Of a stretch of DNA of 64,000 bases, positions 8,869 to 18,576 are shown in pieces (positions within the stretch are counted from its first letter, which is position 1; each line of letters starts with the position of its first letter). The translations under genes were made by a program, and so were the position numbers. This DNA is from Pararhodobacter sp. CCB-MM2 (lineage in GTDB: Bacteria > Pseudomonadota > Alphaproteobacteria > Rhodobacterales > Rhodobacteraceae), in the NCBI RefSeq assembly GCF_001691415.1, contig NZ_LRRR01000015.1:1-64000 (forward strand), given 5' to 3'. The notes beneath the pieces were generated by a model. It was not told where the DNA came from. It saw only the letters and a list, made by a program, of their open reading frames with translations, and did not search any database.

Positions 8869-10337
8869 GCGGTCTTGAGGTTCACATATTTATCGAGCGC
8901 ATGCAGCGACTTGTCATGCCCGTTGCCGGATTGGCGATGCCCCCCCAGCGGCACGGTGTTGTCCGCGCCGCCATAGGTGTTCACATGCACGACGCCGGCG
9001 TCGATGGCCCGGATCATCCGATGCGCGCGGCTGAGATTGCCGGTCCAGACCGCCGAGGCGAGGCCGTAATCGGTGCCATTGGCCATCCGCACCGCGTCTT
9101 CCTCGCTGTCGAAAGGCGTGACAGCGACAACCGGGCCGAAGACCTCTTCCCGCGCGAGGGTCATCTCCGGCGTGACATTGTCGAAGACGGTGGGGGCGTA
9201 GTAGCTGCCGCCGGTCTCGGTCAGGATGCGCTCGCCGCCTGCCCTGAGGGCGCCGCCTTCTTCATGGGCCTTCTCGACGAAGCTTTGCACGCGGGCGAGT
9301 TGCGCCTCGCTGGAGATCGCCCCGGCCTGCGTGTCCAGTTGCAACGGGTTGCCGATCGTCATCGCGCGCGCTTCCTCGGCCAGCATCGCCGCGAATTCCT
9401 CATGCACCGAGCGTTCGACGAGGATGCGCGAGCCCGCGACGCAGACCTGACCCGAGTTGCGGAAGATCCCCGCGGCCGAGACCTTGGCCGCCTGCCGAAG
9501 ATCTGGCGCATCGGCGAAGACCACGTTCGGGGATTTGCCGCCCAGCTCCAGATAGACCCGCTTCAGGTTCGACCGGGCGGAATATTCCAGCAGCCTGCGC
9601 CCTACCCCGCCCGAGCCGGTGAACACCAGCACGTCGACATCCGGATGCAGGCCCAGTGCCTCGCCCGAGGTGGCGCCCATGCCGGTGACGACGTTCAGCA
9701 CGCCCTCGGGCAGGCCGCATTCGGCGCAGATCTCGACCAGCCGCAGCAGCGACAGCGAGGCGACTTCGGAGGGTTTCAGCACCACCGAATTGCCCATCGC
9801 CAGCGCCGGCGCGATCTTCCACGCGCCGATCATCAGCGGGAAGTTCCACGGCACGATGGCACCGACGACACCGACGGCCTCGCGATGCACCAGACCCAGC
9901 ACGTTGCCGGCGGTCGGGGCGATCTCGCCGGCGATCTTGTCCAAGGCCTCGGCGTAATAGCGGAAGGTGCCGGCGGCCGAGCCCGGCTCCGCCTTCAGCG
10001 CCATAGAGATCTCGGTGCCGTTGTCGCGCACACCCAGCACCGCCAGCGCCAGCGCCTCGCGCTCGATGGCGTCGGCGATGCGGTGCAGGACCTTCTTGCG
10101 CTCGGCCGGCGCCGCACGGGACCAGACGCCCGAATTGAACGCGCGCCGGGCCGAGGCGACGGCGGCATCGACATCTGCCGCGCCCGCGTCGGCGATGGTG
10201 GTCAGCAGGCGTCCGTCGATGGGCGAGGTGACGTCCAGCACCGCGCCCGATTGCGCCGCCTGCCATTGGCCGCCGATGAACAGGCCCTGCGCCGGAACCT
10301 CGGACGCGGCGAGCGCGTCAATGCTGGACTGATCCAT
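8853..10337 (-). CDS. NAD(P)-dependent aldehyde dehydrogenase
   Basis: 494-residue aldehyde dehydrogenase that oxidises an aldehyde to the acid. The motifs appear in order: PWNFPLMIG (cofactor binding), FTGSGGVGRR, the active-site glutamate in ELGGKSPNVV, the nucleophilic cysteine in NSGQVCVAGSR, and EEVFGPVV. The start at 10337 lies inside the end of tctA (20-bp overlap). An upstream extension in the same frame lacks family similarity and was not used. Its place between a tripartite carboxylate transporter and the Tm-1-like protein suggests it acts on a semialdehyde made during degradation of the imported compound. The substrate is unknown. Confidence 0.93.
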   Translation of the reverse strand: MDQSSIDALAASEVPAQGLFIGGQWQAAQSGAVLDVTSPIDGRLLTTIADAGAADVDAAVASARRAFNSGVWSRAAPAERKKVLHRIADAIEREALALAVLGVRDNGTEISMALKAEPGSAAGTFRYYAEALDKIAGEIAPTAGNVLGLVHREAVGVVGAIVPWNFPLMIGAWKIAPALAMGNSVVLKPSEVASLSLLRLVEICAECGLPEGVLNVVTGMGATSGEALGLHPDVDVLVFTGSGGVGRRLLEYSARSNLKRVYLELGGKSPNVVFADAPDLRQAAKVSAAGIFRNSGQVCVAGSRILVERSVHEEFAAMLAEEARAMTIGNPLQLDTQAGAISSEAQLARVQSFVEKAHEEGGALRAGGERILTETGGSYYAPTVFDNVTPEMTLAREEVFGPVVAVTPFDSEEDAVRMANGTDYGLASAVWTGNLSRAHRMIRAIDAGVVHVNTYGGADNTVPLGGHRQSGNGHDKSLHALDKYVNLKTAWIQL

Positions 10338-11814
10338 CGGATTTCCCTTTCCAGTCACGCCACAGACCCCAGAGGTGCAGCGCCAGTACAATGCAGATGA
10401 GGCAGAAGATCACCATCGCGACGGGACGGTCTATCCATGAGTAAAGCGAGCGGATACGCGGCAGCGAGGTGCGGAACTTCGTCTCCATGATCCCGCCCAA
10501 CACCATCCCGAGGATGATCGGCACGATCGGCAGGTTCAGCCGCTTCAGCACCACGCCCAAGAGGCCGAAAGCCGCCGCGATCACGCAATCCACCGCCGAG
10601 TTGCGCAGCGAATAGATGCCGACGAAGCTGAGGGTCAGGATGATCATGCCCAGATAGCGGTTCGGGATCACCAGCACCTTCAGCAGCGGCTTCGTCGCCA
10701 CCAGCAGGAAGGCCAGTGCCAGCAGGTTCAGCAGCCCGAGGCAGATATACAGCGCCATCACGAAGTCCATGTGGCTGCGAAACAGGCCCGGGCCGGGGAT
10801 GACGTTGTGGACATAGAACACCGACAACATCATTGCCGTCAGCGCCTCGCCCGGAATGCCCAGCGCCAGAAGCGGCACCATGGCGGCGGGCGGGACGGAG
10901 TTGTTGGCGGTCTCGGAGGCGATCAGACCCTCGGGGCTGCCCTTGCCAAACAGCTGCGGCGCCTTCGACGAGGCCCGGGCATAGGTGTAGCTGAGGAATT
11001 GCGAGGTGAACTCGCCGACGCCGGGGATGATCCCCATGATCGTGCCCGACAGCGACCCGGCCACGGCCACGCGCTTGTTGCGGAAGACCTCGCGCACGCC
11101 TTTCCAGACCGAACCGTGGATCTCGGGCGCGGCCTCTTGGTCATCGCGACCCGTCAGCAGCGTGAAGGCTTGCGAGACCGCGAAGAGGCCCAGCACGACG
11201 ACGATCAGGTTCACACCCTGCGTCAGGAACGCCAGATCGAAGGTGTAGCGTTGGGTGTAATTGTTGGCCTCCATCCCCACGGTGTTCAGAAACAGGCCGA
11301 ACATCAGCAATGCACCGGCGGCCAGCGATTGGCCCCGATGCGCGACGACGACCAGCACGCAGCCCAACAACGCGGCGAGGAAGATCTCGCGCGAGCCGAA
11401 CATCGGCGCGATCCGGGCCAGCACCGGCGACAGGACGATCAGCGCGATCACCGCGAAAATCCCCCCGAAGAACGAGGCGCCGAAGCTGAGGCCCAAGGCG
11501 CGCGGCGCCTCTCCGGCCTTGGTCATCGGGAAGCCGTCATAGGTGGTCAGCGCGTTGACCGGCGTGCCGGGCGTGTTGATCAGGATGGACGGGATCGAGC
11601 CGCCGAACAGCGCCGAGCCATAGATGCCCAGCAGCAAGGTCAGGCCGACGATCGGCTCCATGCCGAAGGTCGCGGGCAACAGGATGGCGATGGCGACCGC
11701 CGGGCCCACGCCGGGGATCGCCCCGATGATGACGCCCCCGACCGAGCCCGCGATCAGTGCAGCAATGACTTCCCAGCGCGAGACGATGGCCAGCGCATCG
11801 AGGAACGTGTCCAC
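10318..11814 (-). CDS. tctA: Tripartite tricarboxylate transporter, large membrane subunit TctA
   Basis: 498-residue polytopic inner-membrane protein of the TTT family. The hallmark is the conserved segment IGAIPGVGPAVAIAILLP near residue 31, repeated in the second half as GIIPGVGEFTSQFLSY near residue 265, with about ten to twelve hydrophobic segments and an MVPLLALGIPGEALTAMML motif. It transports a carboxylate captured by TctC, driven by an ion gradient. It sits 12 bp after tctB and overlaps the aldehyde dehydrogenase gene. The family is clear; citrate is only one of several known TTT substrates. Confidence 0.95.
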   Translation of the reverse strand: MDTFLDALAIVSRWEVIAALIAGSVGGVIIGAIPGVGPAVAIAILLPATFGMEPIVGLTLLLGIYGSALFGGSIPSILINTPGTPVNALTTYDGFPMTKAGEAPRALGLSFGASFFGGIFAVIALIVLSPVLARIAPMFGSREIFLAALLGCVLVVVAHRGQSLAAGALLMFGLFLNTVGMEANNYTQRYTFDLAFLTQGVNLIVVVLGLFAVSQAFTLLTGRDDQEAAPEIHGSVWKGVREVFRNKRVAVAGSLSGTIMGIIPGVGEFTSQFLSYTYARASSKAPQLFGKGSPEGLIASETANNSVPPAAMVPLLALGIPGEALTAMMLSVFYVHNVIPGPGLFRSHMDFVMALYICLGLLNLLALAFLLVATKPLLKVLVIPNRYLGMIILTLSFVGIYSLRNSAVDCVIAAAFGLLGVVLKRLNLPIVPIILGMVLGGIMETKFRTSLPRIRSLYSWIDRPVAMVIFCLICIVLALHLWGLWRDWKGKSDGSVQH

Positions 11815-11826
11815 AATCGGACCCCT

Positions 11827-12375
11827 TCAGAGATAGAGAACGAGGAAGTTGCGCAGGCCCTGCGGGAAGAGGTCGTAGACCGCGCCTCCCGGGATGCGCA
11901 CGGACAGGCCGGCCTTGAACACCAGCACGATCCCCAAAGCGACCAGCGGTGACAGCAGCAGGACGCGCCCGCGATAGCCCAGCCGGACCGCCAGCAGCGT
12001 GGCGAAGATCACCGTCGCGGGCAGATAGCCGATCCAGGGCGTGGCCAGCACATAGATCAGGAACCACGCGGCATATTCCAGCGCCTTCAGCCAGAGACCC
12101 AGCTCGGCCCTCACGTCGCCGCCGCCGTTCCGCGCGTTGCGGATCAGGCAGGCCGCCAGCTCTCCGGCGCCGAACAACAGCATGCCGACCACGGCAATGA
12201 GCGGCCACAGACCGGGTTGGCGGCTCCAATCCTGACCGTCGATCCAGGTGGTCTGCGAGGACCACAGCGCGGCCAGCAGAACCGCCACCAGAAACGAGGC
12301 CACGGCAAAGACCACCTCGGCGCGGTGATGCGGCGGATGGGTGAGGTCGGAAAGATCGGGAGGGGTGTCGCTCAT
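11827..12375 (-). CDS. tctB: Tripartite tricarboxylate transporter, small membrane subunit TctB
   Basis: 182-residue small membrane subunit with four hydrophobic segments: VFAVASFLVAVLLAALW, LIAVVGMLLFGAGELAACLI, AAWFLIYVLATPWIGYLPA and LLLSPLVALGIVLVFKAGLS. The ATG at 12375 is preceded by AGAGG; the longer open frame upstream is low-complexity and was rejected as coding. It lies between tctC and tctA, separated from tctC by a strong stem-loop. TctB proteins are poorly conserved, so the call leans on size, topology and position. Confidence 0.85.
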   Translation of the reverse strand: MSDTPPDLSDLTHPPHHRAEVVFAVASFLVAVLLAALWSSQTTWIDGQDWSRQPGLWPLIAVVGMLLFGAGELAACLIRNARNGGGDVRAELGLWLKALEYAAWFLIYVLATPWIGYLPATVIFATLLAVRLGYRGRVLLLSPLVALGIVLVFKAGLSVRIPGGAVYDLFPQGLRNFLVLYL

Positions 12376-12393
12376 GCGCGCCTCTGTGAAAAG

Positions 12394-12420
12394 GGCCCCG
12401 GCGATCTGCTCGCCGGGGCC
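12394..12420 (-). terminator. Intercistronic stem-loop between tctC and tctB
   Basis: A perfect 11-bp GC-rich stem (GGCCCCGGCGA / TCGCCGGGGCC) with a 5-base loop. Read on the minus strand it is followed by CTTTTC. It lies directly after the binding-protein gene, as expected for a partial terminator or 3' stabiliser that keeps TctC in excess over the membrane subunits. Confidence 0.6.
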
Positions 12421-12427
12421 GCCCCTG

Positions 12428-13366
12428 TCATTCGCCGGTAATCTCGGCGATGCGCGCCATGGTGGCGATGTCGCTTTCGATCTGTGCGTTCGAGGCCGCG
12501 GCATCCTGCCAGTAGATCTGCGCGCCGGTATCGGCGGCGAAGCTCTGGGCACGGTCCGAGGCGATGGTCGCCTGCGCCACGGCGGCGATGCGGTCGATCA
12601 CCTCCTGCGGGGTGCCGTTGGGCACGAACAGCCCGTTCCACAGCGAAATTGCCAGATCCGGCGCCAATTCACCCACGGTCGGCGCGTCCGGCGCCAGCTC
12701 CAGCCGGTCGCCCGTGACGGCCGCGAGGATGGTCACGTCGTCGAGGCAGGGCATGATCAGCTGAATGGTGGTGTTGATCACATCCACATCGCCCGAGGCC
12801 AGCGTATTGCAATCCAGCGCGTCGTAGGCCGCGTCGGCGCCCCAGCTGAAGCCCATCTCATGGGCCAACGCGAAGCTGACGGCGGTCGGCGTAAGCTCGG
12901 TGCCAAAATGGCCCAGCAGCACCTCGTTGTCCTGCGCATAGCTGGCCAGCTCTTCCATGGTCTGGAAATCGGCCGAGCCCGAGGTCGCCAGCACGAAGGG
13001 ATAGGTCAGGAAGATGCCGACCGGCGTGAAGGGGTTCGGGCTGAGCTCTTCGATGCCGATGTTCGGGCCGACGACCGGCACGCCGATCACGAAGGAGCCG
13101 ACCATCGAGCCATCAGCCGGCGCCGTCGCCACTTCCACCGCGCCGGGGAAGGGACCGCCGCCGCCGCCGGGACGGTTCAGCACCGCCGCTGGCTGGCCGT
13201 ATTCGGCCTGAAAGTCCTCGGCGATCATGCGCGTCAGCACATCCTCAAGGTCGCCCGGGGGCCACGGCACAAGGAAGGTCACCGGACCCTCGGGATATTC
13301 CGCCAAGGCAGCGCCGGCCGGGATGGCCATCGCCGCCGCCAGTGCGAGCGAGATCGGGAATTTCAT
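12428..13366 (-). CDS. tctC: Tripartite tricarboxylate transporter substrate-binding protein
   Basis: 312 residues with a Sec signal peptide (about 22 residues, cleaved after ALA in GAALAEYPEG) and a BugT/TctC-type fold starting with GPVTFLVPWPPG. The usual glycine-rich G-G-x-D loop is altered here to PPGDLEDVLTRMI, and the mature protein keeps two cysteines (near DALDCNTL and IMPCLDD) that could form a disulfide. These changes suggest a non-standard ligand. It is the first gene of the operon and is divergently transcribed from an IclR regulator, with a 130-bp region between them that should hold the promoter and operator. Confidence 0.88.
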   Translation of the reverse strand: MKFPISLALAAAMAIPAGAALAEYPEGPVTFLVPWPPGDLEDVLTRMIAEDFQAEYGQPAAVLNRPGGGGGPFPGAVEVATAPADGSMVGSFVIGVPVVGPNIGIEELSPNPFTPVGIFLTYPFVLATSGSADFQTMEELASYAQDNEVLLGHFGTELTPTAVSFALAHEMGFSWGADAAYDALDCNTLASGDVDVINTTIQLIMPCLDDVTILAAVTGDRLELAPDAPTVGELAPDLAISLWNGLFVPNGTPQEVIDRIAAVAQATIASDRAQSFAADTGAQIYWQDAAASNAQIESDIATMARIAEITGE

Positions 13367-13496
13367 GGTCGTCCTCCGTGTCGGTTCATTATTTACACCG
13401 TTGTTTCAAAAATTAGCTTGCGATGCCGCCCGGATTCGGTCAAGGATTTTCTTGCTTGAGCAATGACCCTTTTGACGGAGCCCTGACGGACCCACC

Positions 13497-14267
13497 ATGC
13501 GCACGGTCGAGAAAGCCCTGAGATTGCTTGATTTCTTCTCGGACAAGATGCCCGAGATCGGCTTGTCCGAGCTGGCGAAGCTGTCTGGAATCGACAAGAC
13601 CACTGTGCTGCGAATGCTTGCCGACATGGCAGAATGCGGGCTGGTTGAGCAGAAAACGGATGATAAGAAATGGCGCCTCGGCGCCGGCGTGCTGCGCCTT
13701 GCCCGCCTGCGCGAGGCCACCCAGCCGGTGACCCGCGTCCTGACCCCGATCCTCGAGCGGCTGGCCGAACAGACCGGTGAGACGGCGCATGCCTCGCTGC
13801 TCTCGGGCCGGGATCTCGCCAATATCGGCGTGGTCGAGCCCGCCCGCGCCAACCGCGTGCATATCGAGCCGGGGCTCGTGCTGCCCTTGCATGCGACGGC
13901 CTCGGGGATCGCCGTCACCGCCTTCCTGCGCCCGGAACAGCGCGAACGCGTGCTCGCCCGCAAACTGGCCGCCGTGACGGGCCAGACGCCCACCTCGCGC
14001 GAGCGCCTGGCCGAGCTGGTCGACCGGGTCCGCACCCGTGGCTATTCGGTCGCCGACCAGACCTATGAGGATGAGGTCTACGGCCTCGCCATGCCGATCT
14101 TCGGCCCGGACGGCTTCGCCTGTGGCGCGCTCGCCGTCGCCACCCCCGCCTCGCGCGTCACCAAGGCGCATGAGGCCGCCATCATCGCCGCCCTCGCCCC
14201 CGCCGCCCGTGAGGCGACGCTGGGGCTGGGCGGCCGCCCGTCACCCGAACACCGCATCACAGTTTAA
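13497..14267 (+). CDS. IclR-family transcriptional regulator
   Basis: 256 residues with an N-terminal winged helix-turn-helix (MRTVEKALRLLDFFSD..LSELAKLSGIDKTTVLRMLADM) and a C-terminal GAF-like effector domain (HASLLSGRDLANIGVVEP, LHATASGIAVTAFL, YGLAMPIFGPDGFACGALAVATP). IclR proteins control catabolic operons in response to small carboxylates. It stands between the divergent tct operon and a co-directional aminotransferase that starts 11 bp after its stop, so it probably controls both. The intergenic stretch before it is AT-rich (TTCATTATTTACACC) and could hold the tctC promoter; I could not pick out a convincing palindrome there. Confidence 0.92.
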   Translation: MRTVEKALRLLDFFSDKMPEIGLSELAKLSGIDKTTVLRMLADMAECGLVEQKTDDKKWRLGAGVLRLARLREATQPVTRVLTPILERLAEQTGETAHASLLSGRDLANIGVVEPARANRVHIEPGLVLPLHATASGIAVTAFLRPEQRERVLARKLAAVTGQTPTSRERLAELVDRVRTRGYSVADQTYEDEVYGLAMPIFGPDGFACGALAVATPASRVTKAHEAAIIAALAPAAREATLGLGGRPSPEHRITV

Positions 14268-14278
14268 CGGAGTCCCCG

Positions 14279-15634
14279 ATGCCCAAGGACGAGAATTTCC
14301 TCAAGGCCAACAACGCCCGTCACCTCTGGCATCCGATGGCCCATCCCGCCGACAGCCAGAAGAACCCGCCAACCATCGTCACCGGCGGCCAAGGCGTGAC
14401 GATCACCGATGTCGACGGCCATACCGTGGTCGACGCCGTGGGCGGGCTGTGGAACGTCAACCTCGGCTATTCCTGCCAGCCGGTGAAGGACGCCATCGCC
14501 GCCCAGCTGGACCGCCTGCCCTATTACTCGATCTTCCGCGGCACCTCGAACGACTGCGTGATCGAATTGGCCGAAGAGCTGAAGGATTTCTTCGCCCCCG
14601 ACGGCCTGACCCGCGCCTTCTACACCTCGGGCGGCTCGGACAGTGTCGAGACCGCGCTGCGTCTTGCGCGCCAGTACCACAAGGTGCGGGGCGAGGCCGC
14701 GCGGGTGAAGTTTCTGTCCCTGAAGAAGGGCTATCACGGCACGCATTTCGGCGGCGCCTCGGTCAATGGCAACGCCAATTTCCGCACCGCCTACGAGCCC
14801 CTGCTCGCCGGCTGCCACCACATCCCCGCGCCCTATACCTACCGCAACCCGTTCAACGAGACGGATCCGGCGAAGCTGGCCCAACTCTGCCTGCAGGCGC
14901 TGGAGGACGAGATCGCCTTCCAGGGCGCCGGCACCATCGCCGCGATGATCATGGAGCCGATCCTCGGCGCGGGCGGCGTGATCCCGCCGCATGAGAGCTT
15001 CATGCCCGGCGTGGCCGAGATCTGCCGCCGCAACGGCATCCTGCTCATCGCCGACGAGGTCATCACCGCCTTCGGCCGCACCGGCGCTTGGTCGGGCAGC
15101 CGGCTCTGGGGCGTGCAGCCGGATTTCATGTGCACCGCCAAGGCGATCACCAACGGCTATTTCCCCTTCGGCGCAGTGATGATCGCCGAACATGTGGCCG
15201 AGACCTTCGAGAAGGACGAGACCGGCCGCGCCGCGATCGGCCATGGCTACACCTATTCCGGCCATCCGGTCGGCGCCGCGGCCGCGCTGGCCTGTCTGGC
15301 CGAGACGAAACGCCTCGATGTCGCCGCCAACGCCAAGGCCCGCGGCGCCGAACTCTTCGCCGGCGTGCAGGCGCTGATGGCGGAGCATGACATCATCGGC
15401 GATGTGCGCGGCGGCCACGGGCTGATGATCGCGATGGAGCTTGTCTCGGACCGCGCCACCAAAGCCGCGCCGGACAAGGCACTGCCGGGCAAGGTGCAGA
15501 AGGTCGCCTATGAGAGCGGTGCGATGGTCCGCGTCTCAGGCCCGAACATCATCATGTCGCCGCCCCTGGTGCTGACCTCGGCGGATGTGCAGACGATCCT
15601 CGGCGCGTTGGACGCCGGTTTCCGCAGCTTGTGA
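14279..15634 (+). CDS. Class III PLP-dependent aminotransferase (omega-amino acid type)
   Basis: 451 residues with the class III aminotransferase motifs: YTSGGSDSVETALRLAR (phosphate binding), KKGYHGTHFGG, LIADEVITAFGRTG with the PLP-binding Asp, and the Schiff-base lysine Lys288 in TAKAITNGYFPFGA. It resembles taurine-pyruvate and beta-alanine-pyruvate aminotransferases (LWHPMAHP near the N-terminus). Such an enzyme would yield an aldehyde or semialdehyde, which fits the aldehyde dehydrogenase of the divergent tct operon. It starts 11 bp after iclR, so it is probably co-transcribed. The exact amine donor is unknown. Confidence 0.92.
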   Translation: MPKDENFLKANNARHLWHPMAHPADSQKNPPTIVTGGQGVTITDVDGHTVVDAVGGLWNVNLGYSCQPVKDAIAAQLDRLPYYSIFRGTSNDCVIELAEELKDFFAPDGLTRAFYTSGGSDSVETALRLARQYHKVRGEAARVKFLSLKKGYHGTHFGGASVNGNANFRTAYEPLLAGCHHIPAPYTYRNPFNETDPAKLAQLCLQALEDEIAFQGAGTIAAMIMEPILGAGGVIPPHESFMPGVAEICRRNGILLIADEVITAFGRTGAWSGSRLWGVQPDFMCTAKAITNGYFPFGAVMIAEHVAETFEKDETGRAAIGHGYTYSGHPVGAAAALACLAETKRLDVAANAKARGAELFAGVQALMAEHDIIGDVRGGHGLMIAMELVSDRATKAAPDKALPGKVQKVAYESGAMVRVSGPNIIMSPPLVLTSADVQTILGALDAGFRSL

Positions 15635-15641
15635 GGTGAGA

Positions 15642-15780
15642 GGGGGCTCTGCCCCCCGGCTTCGCCGTCCCCCGGGATATTTAGGGCACAAAGATGAAGG
15701 GGCACAGGTTCATGGACCCGTGCCCCTTTCACTTTGTCTCAAATACTCCACGGGGGTCCGGGGGTGTGAAACCCCCGGGG
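15642..15780. repeat. Inverted pair of a GC-rich intergenic repeat
   Basis: Two related elements face each other. The left one (15642-15698) has a G-run/C-run foldback, then CCCCGGGATATTT and CACAAAGATGAAG. The right one (about 15728-15780), read on the minus strand, has CCGGGGGTTTCACACCCCCGG, then GGAGTATTTGAGACAAAGTG. Elements of this design (CCCCCGG...TATTT...AAAG) recur between genes in many Rhodobacterales genomes. The similarity of the pair is seen here; the family statement is from memory. Confidence 0.6.
15697..15728. terminator. Bidirectional terminator between aminotransferase gene and lpdA
   Basis: Nine-pair outer stem (AAGGGGCAC / GTGCCCCTT), one mismatch, then a 3-bp inner stem GGT/ACC around a short loop. 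It is followed by TTTC on the plus strand and by CTTC on the minus strand. It sits between two convergent genes, inside the inverted repeat pair, so it can end transcripts from both sides. Confidence 0.65.
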
Positions 15781-15799
15781 CCGCCCACGGGAGCGAAGT

Positions 15800-17188
<1,389 letters not shown>

Positions 17189-17238
17189 GATTTCATCCTT
17201 CCATGTGCCCCCGCCTTCCGGGGGCCGGTAGTGGGCGC

Positions 17239-17628
17239 TCAGAACAGCGCCGCGATCAGCATCAGCATCGTGGCCAGGAAGCCCACGAACCAGATGGCCG
17301 AACGCCAAGGCGTCCAGCCGAGAAGATAGGCGGGCGCGTAGAGCACGCGCGCGCCGAGATAGGTCCAGGCCGCGGCCTGCGTCACGCCGGTGGATTGGTC
17401 GCCTGCCACCACCACCAGAACGGCGGCGATGAAGAGGATCAACCCTTCGAAATGGTTGTTCATGGCCCGCTGCGCCCGCCCGGCGAGGCCGGTGAGCGCG
17501 CGTGGCTCATCGCGCGGCGAGGCGGCGTATTTCGAGCCGACTTCCATCTGAGCGGTGACGGAAAACAGGGCGAATTGCAGGCCCTGCAGCAGGACGGCAA
17601 GGGTAAGGGCAGTCAATTCCGGCGTCAT
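17239..17628 (-). CDS. MAPEG-like membrane protein (paralogue 2)
   Basis: 129 residues, four hydrophobic segments, with the MAPEG family pattern [20 protein letters not shown] followed by [18 protein letters not shown]. The eukaryotic family acts in eicosanoid and glutathione metabolism; bacterial members are mostly of unknown function. ATG codons occur at 17631 and 17628. The second is chosen because GAGGG lies at better spacing and because the paralogue also begins MTPEL. It directly follows its paralogue (8-bp gap), so the pair arose by tandem duplication. Confidence 0.82.
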   Translation of the reverse strand: MTPELTALTLAVLLQGLQFALFSVTAQMEVGSKYAASPRDEPRALTGLAGRAQRAMNNHFEGLILFIAAVLVVVAGDQSTGVTQAAAWTYLGARVLYAPAYLLGWTPWRSAIWFVGFLATMLMLIAALF

Positions 17629-17636
17629 CATGTCCC

Positions 17637-18029
17637 TCAGATAAGGCCAAGGACCAGAAGGGCCAGCGTGGACAGCATGCCCACCCCGAAGATCAGCGTG
17701 CGCCACGGCACCCAGGCCAGCGCATAGGCCGGCACGTAAAGCATGCGCGCGGCGACATAGACCCACGCCAGAACCGCCGTCGCCGTCGAGGTCTTGCCAG
17801 CCAGGACCACCACCACGATGGCGATGATGAAGGGGCCGACATTCTCGGTGAAATTGGCGGTCGCGCGGCGCAGGCGCAATGTCACCGGCGCCAATTGCGC
17901 ATCGAGGTTTTCACGCGTGCCGGTGTTGCCCTCGGTGCCGATGTCGCGCGTCAGGAAGCGCTGCGCGATGAAGATCGTCGCGAAGTGCAGCAGGGAGAGG
18001 GCCGAAAGGGCGGCGAGTTCCGGGGTCAT
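17637..18029 (-). CDS. MAPEG-like membrane protein (paralogue 1)
   Basis: 130 residues with four predicted membrane segments. It shares the layout of the next gene: MTPEL start, RRATANFTENVGPFIIAIVVVV in the middle and AARMLYVPAYALAWVPWRT near the end. The start ATG overlaps the stop of the L,D-transpeptidase-like gene by 4 bp (ATGA), so translation is coupled. The two paralogues have clearly diverged (for example FTENVGPF against NHFEGLIL), arguing for an old duplication. The function inside the suc operon is unknown. Confidence 0.82.
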   Translation of the reverse strand: MTPELAALSALSLLHFATIFIAQRFLTRDIGTEGNTGTRENLDAQLAPVTLRLRRATANFTENVGPFIIAIVVVVLAGKTSTATAVLAWVYVAARMLYVPAYALAWVPWRTLIFGVGMLSTLALLVLGLI

Positions 18030-18568
18030 GCGCGCAGCTCGATAGCGGTGCCATCAGGGACCAGCGACCAGATTTCACGCATCTCCCCGTTGGTGACGGC
18101 GATGCAACCGGCGGTCCAGTCGCGCGTGCGCTGCAGACCGCCGAGGAAGCCCCAGCCGTTGTTGATCCCGTGGATCATGATGTCGCCCCCGGCACTGCGG
18201 CCGTGCGACGCGGCATAGGCCACGTCTTCCGCATTGGGATACGAGATGTGCAGGCTGAGATAGGCCAGCGAATTCGGGTTGCGCCAGTCGATCGTGTAGA
18301 GGCCTTCCGGCGTGCGGCCGTCGCCCTCGAAGCGCTTGGGGCCCTCATTGGCGCCATTGCCCATCGAGATACGATATTCGCGGAAGGCTGTGCCCTGCCG
18401 GAACAGGATCAGACGCCGCGCGCCCTTGAGGACAAGAATGAAATCGGCCTGCTCATGCGCCGGAGCCATATCGGGCGGGCCACGACGGAACAGCTGCGCC
18501 TGTGCCGGGGCTGCGGTCAGCGCGAGGGCAGAAGCGGCGGACATCAGAAAGGCGCGGCGGTGCATCAT
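18026..18568 (-). CDS. L,D-transpeptidase (YkuD)-like exported protein
   Basis: About 180 residues. The N-terminus MMHRRAFLMSAASALALTAAPAQAQ looks like a Tat or Sec signal with an RRAFLM core. The YkuD catalytic region is visible as MIHGINNGWGF, then WTAGCIAVTNGEM, with the nucleophilic Cys near residue 158 and the conserved HG pair upstream. YkuD enzymes form 3-3 cross-links in peptidoglycan or attach lipoproteins to it. I place the start at the ATG at 18568; a GTG at 18580 would overlap the upstream gene by 4 bp and is possible. The member is short and lacks a LysM or peptidoglycan-binding domain. Confidence 0.83.
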   Translation of the reverse strand: MMHRRAFLMSAASALALTAAPAQAQLFRRGPPDMAPAHEQADFILVLKGARRLILFRQGTAFREYRISMGNGANEGPKRFEGDGRTPEGLYTIDWRNPNSLAYLSLHISYPNAEDVAYAASHGRSAGGDIMIHGINNGWGFLGGLQRTRDWTAGCIAVTNGEMREIWSLVPDGTAIELRA

Positions 18569-18576
18569 GTCCCTAC

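Noticed and set aside
15642..15780. CRISPR-like repeat
   Set aside because: Only two copies, inverted and unevenly spaced, with no spacers; it is an intergenic repeat pair.
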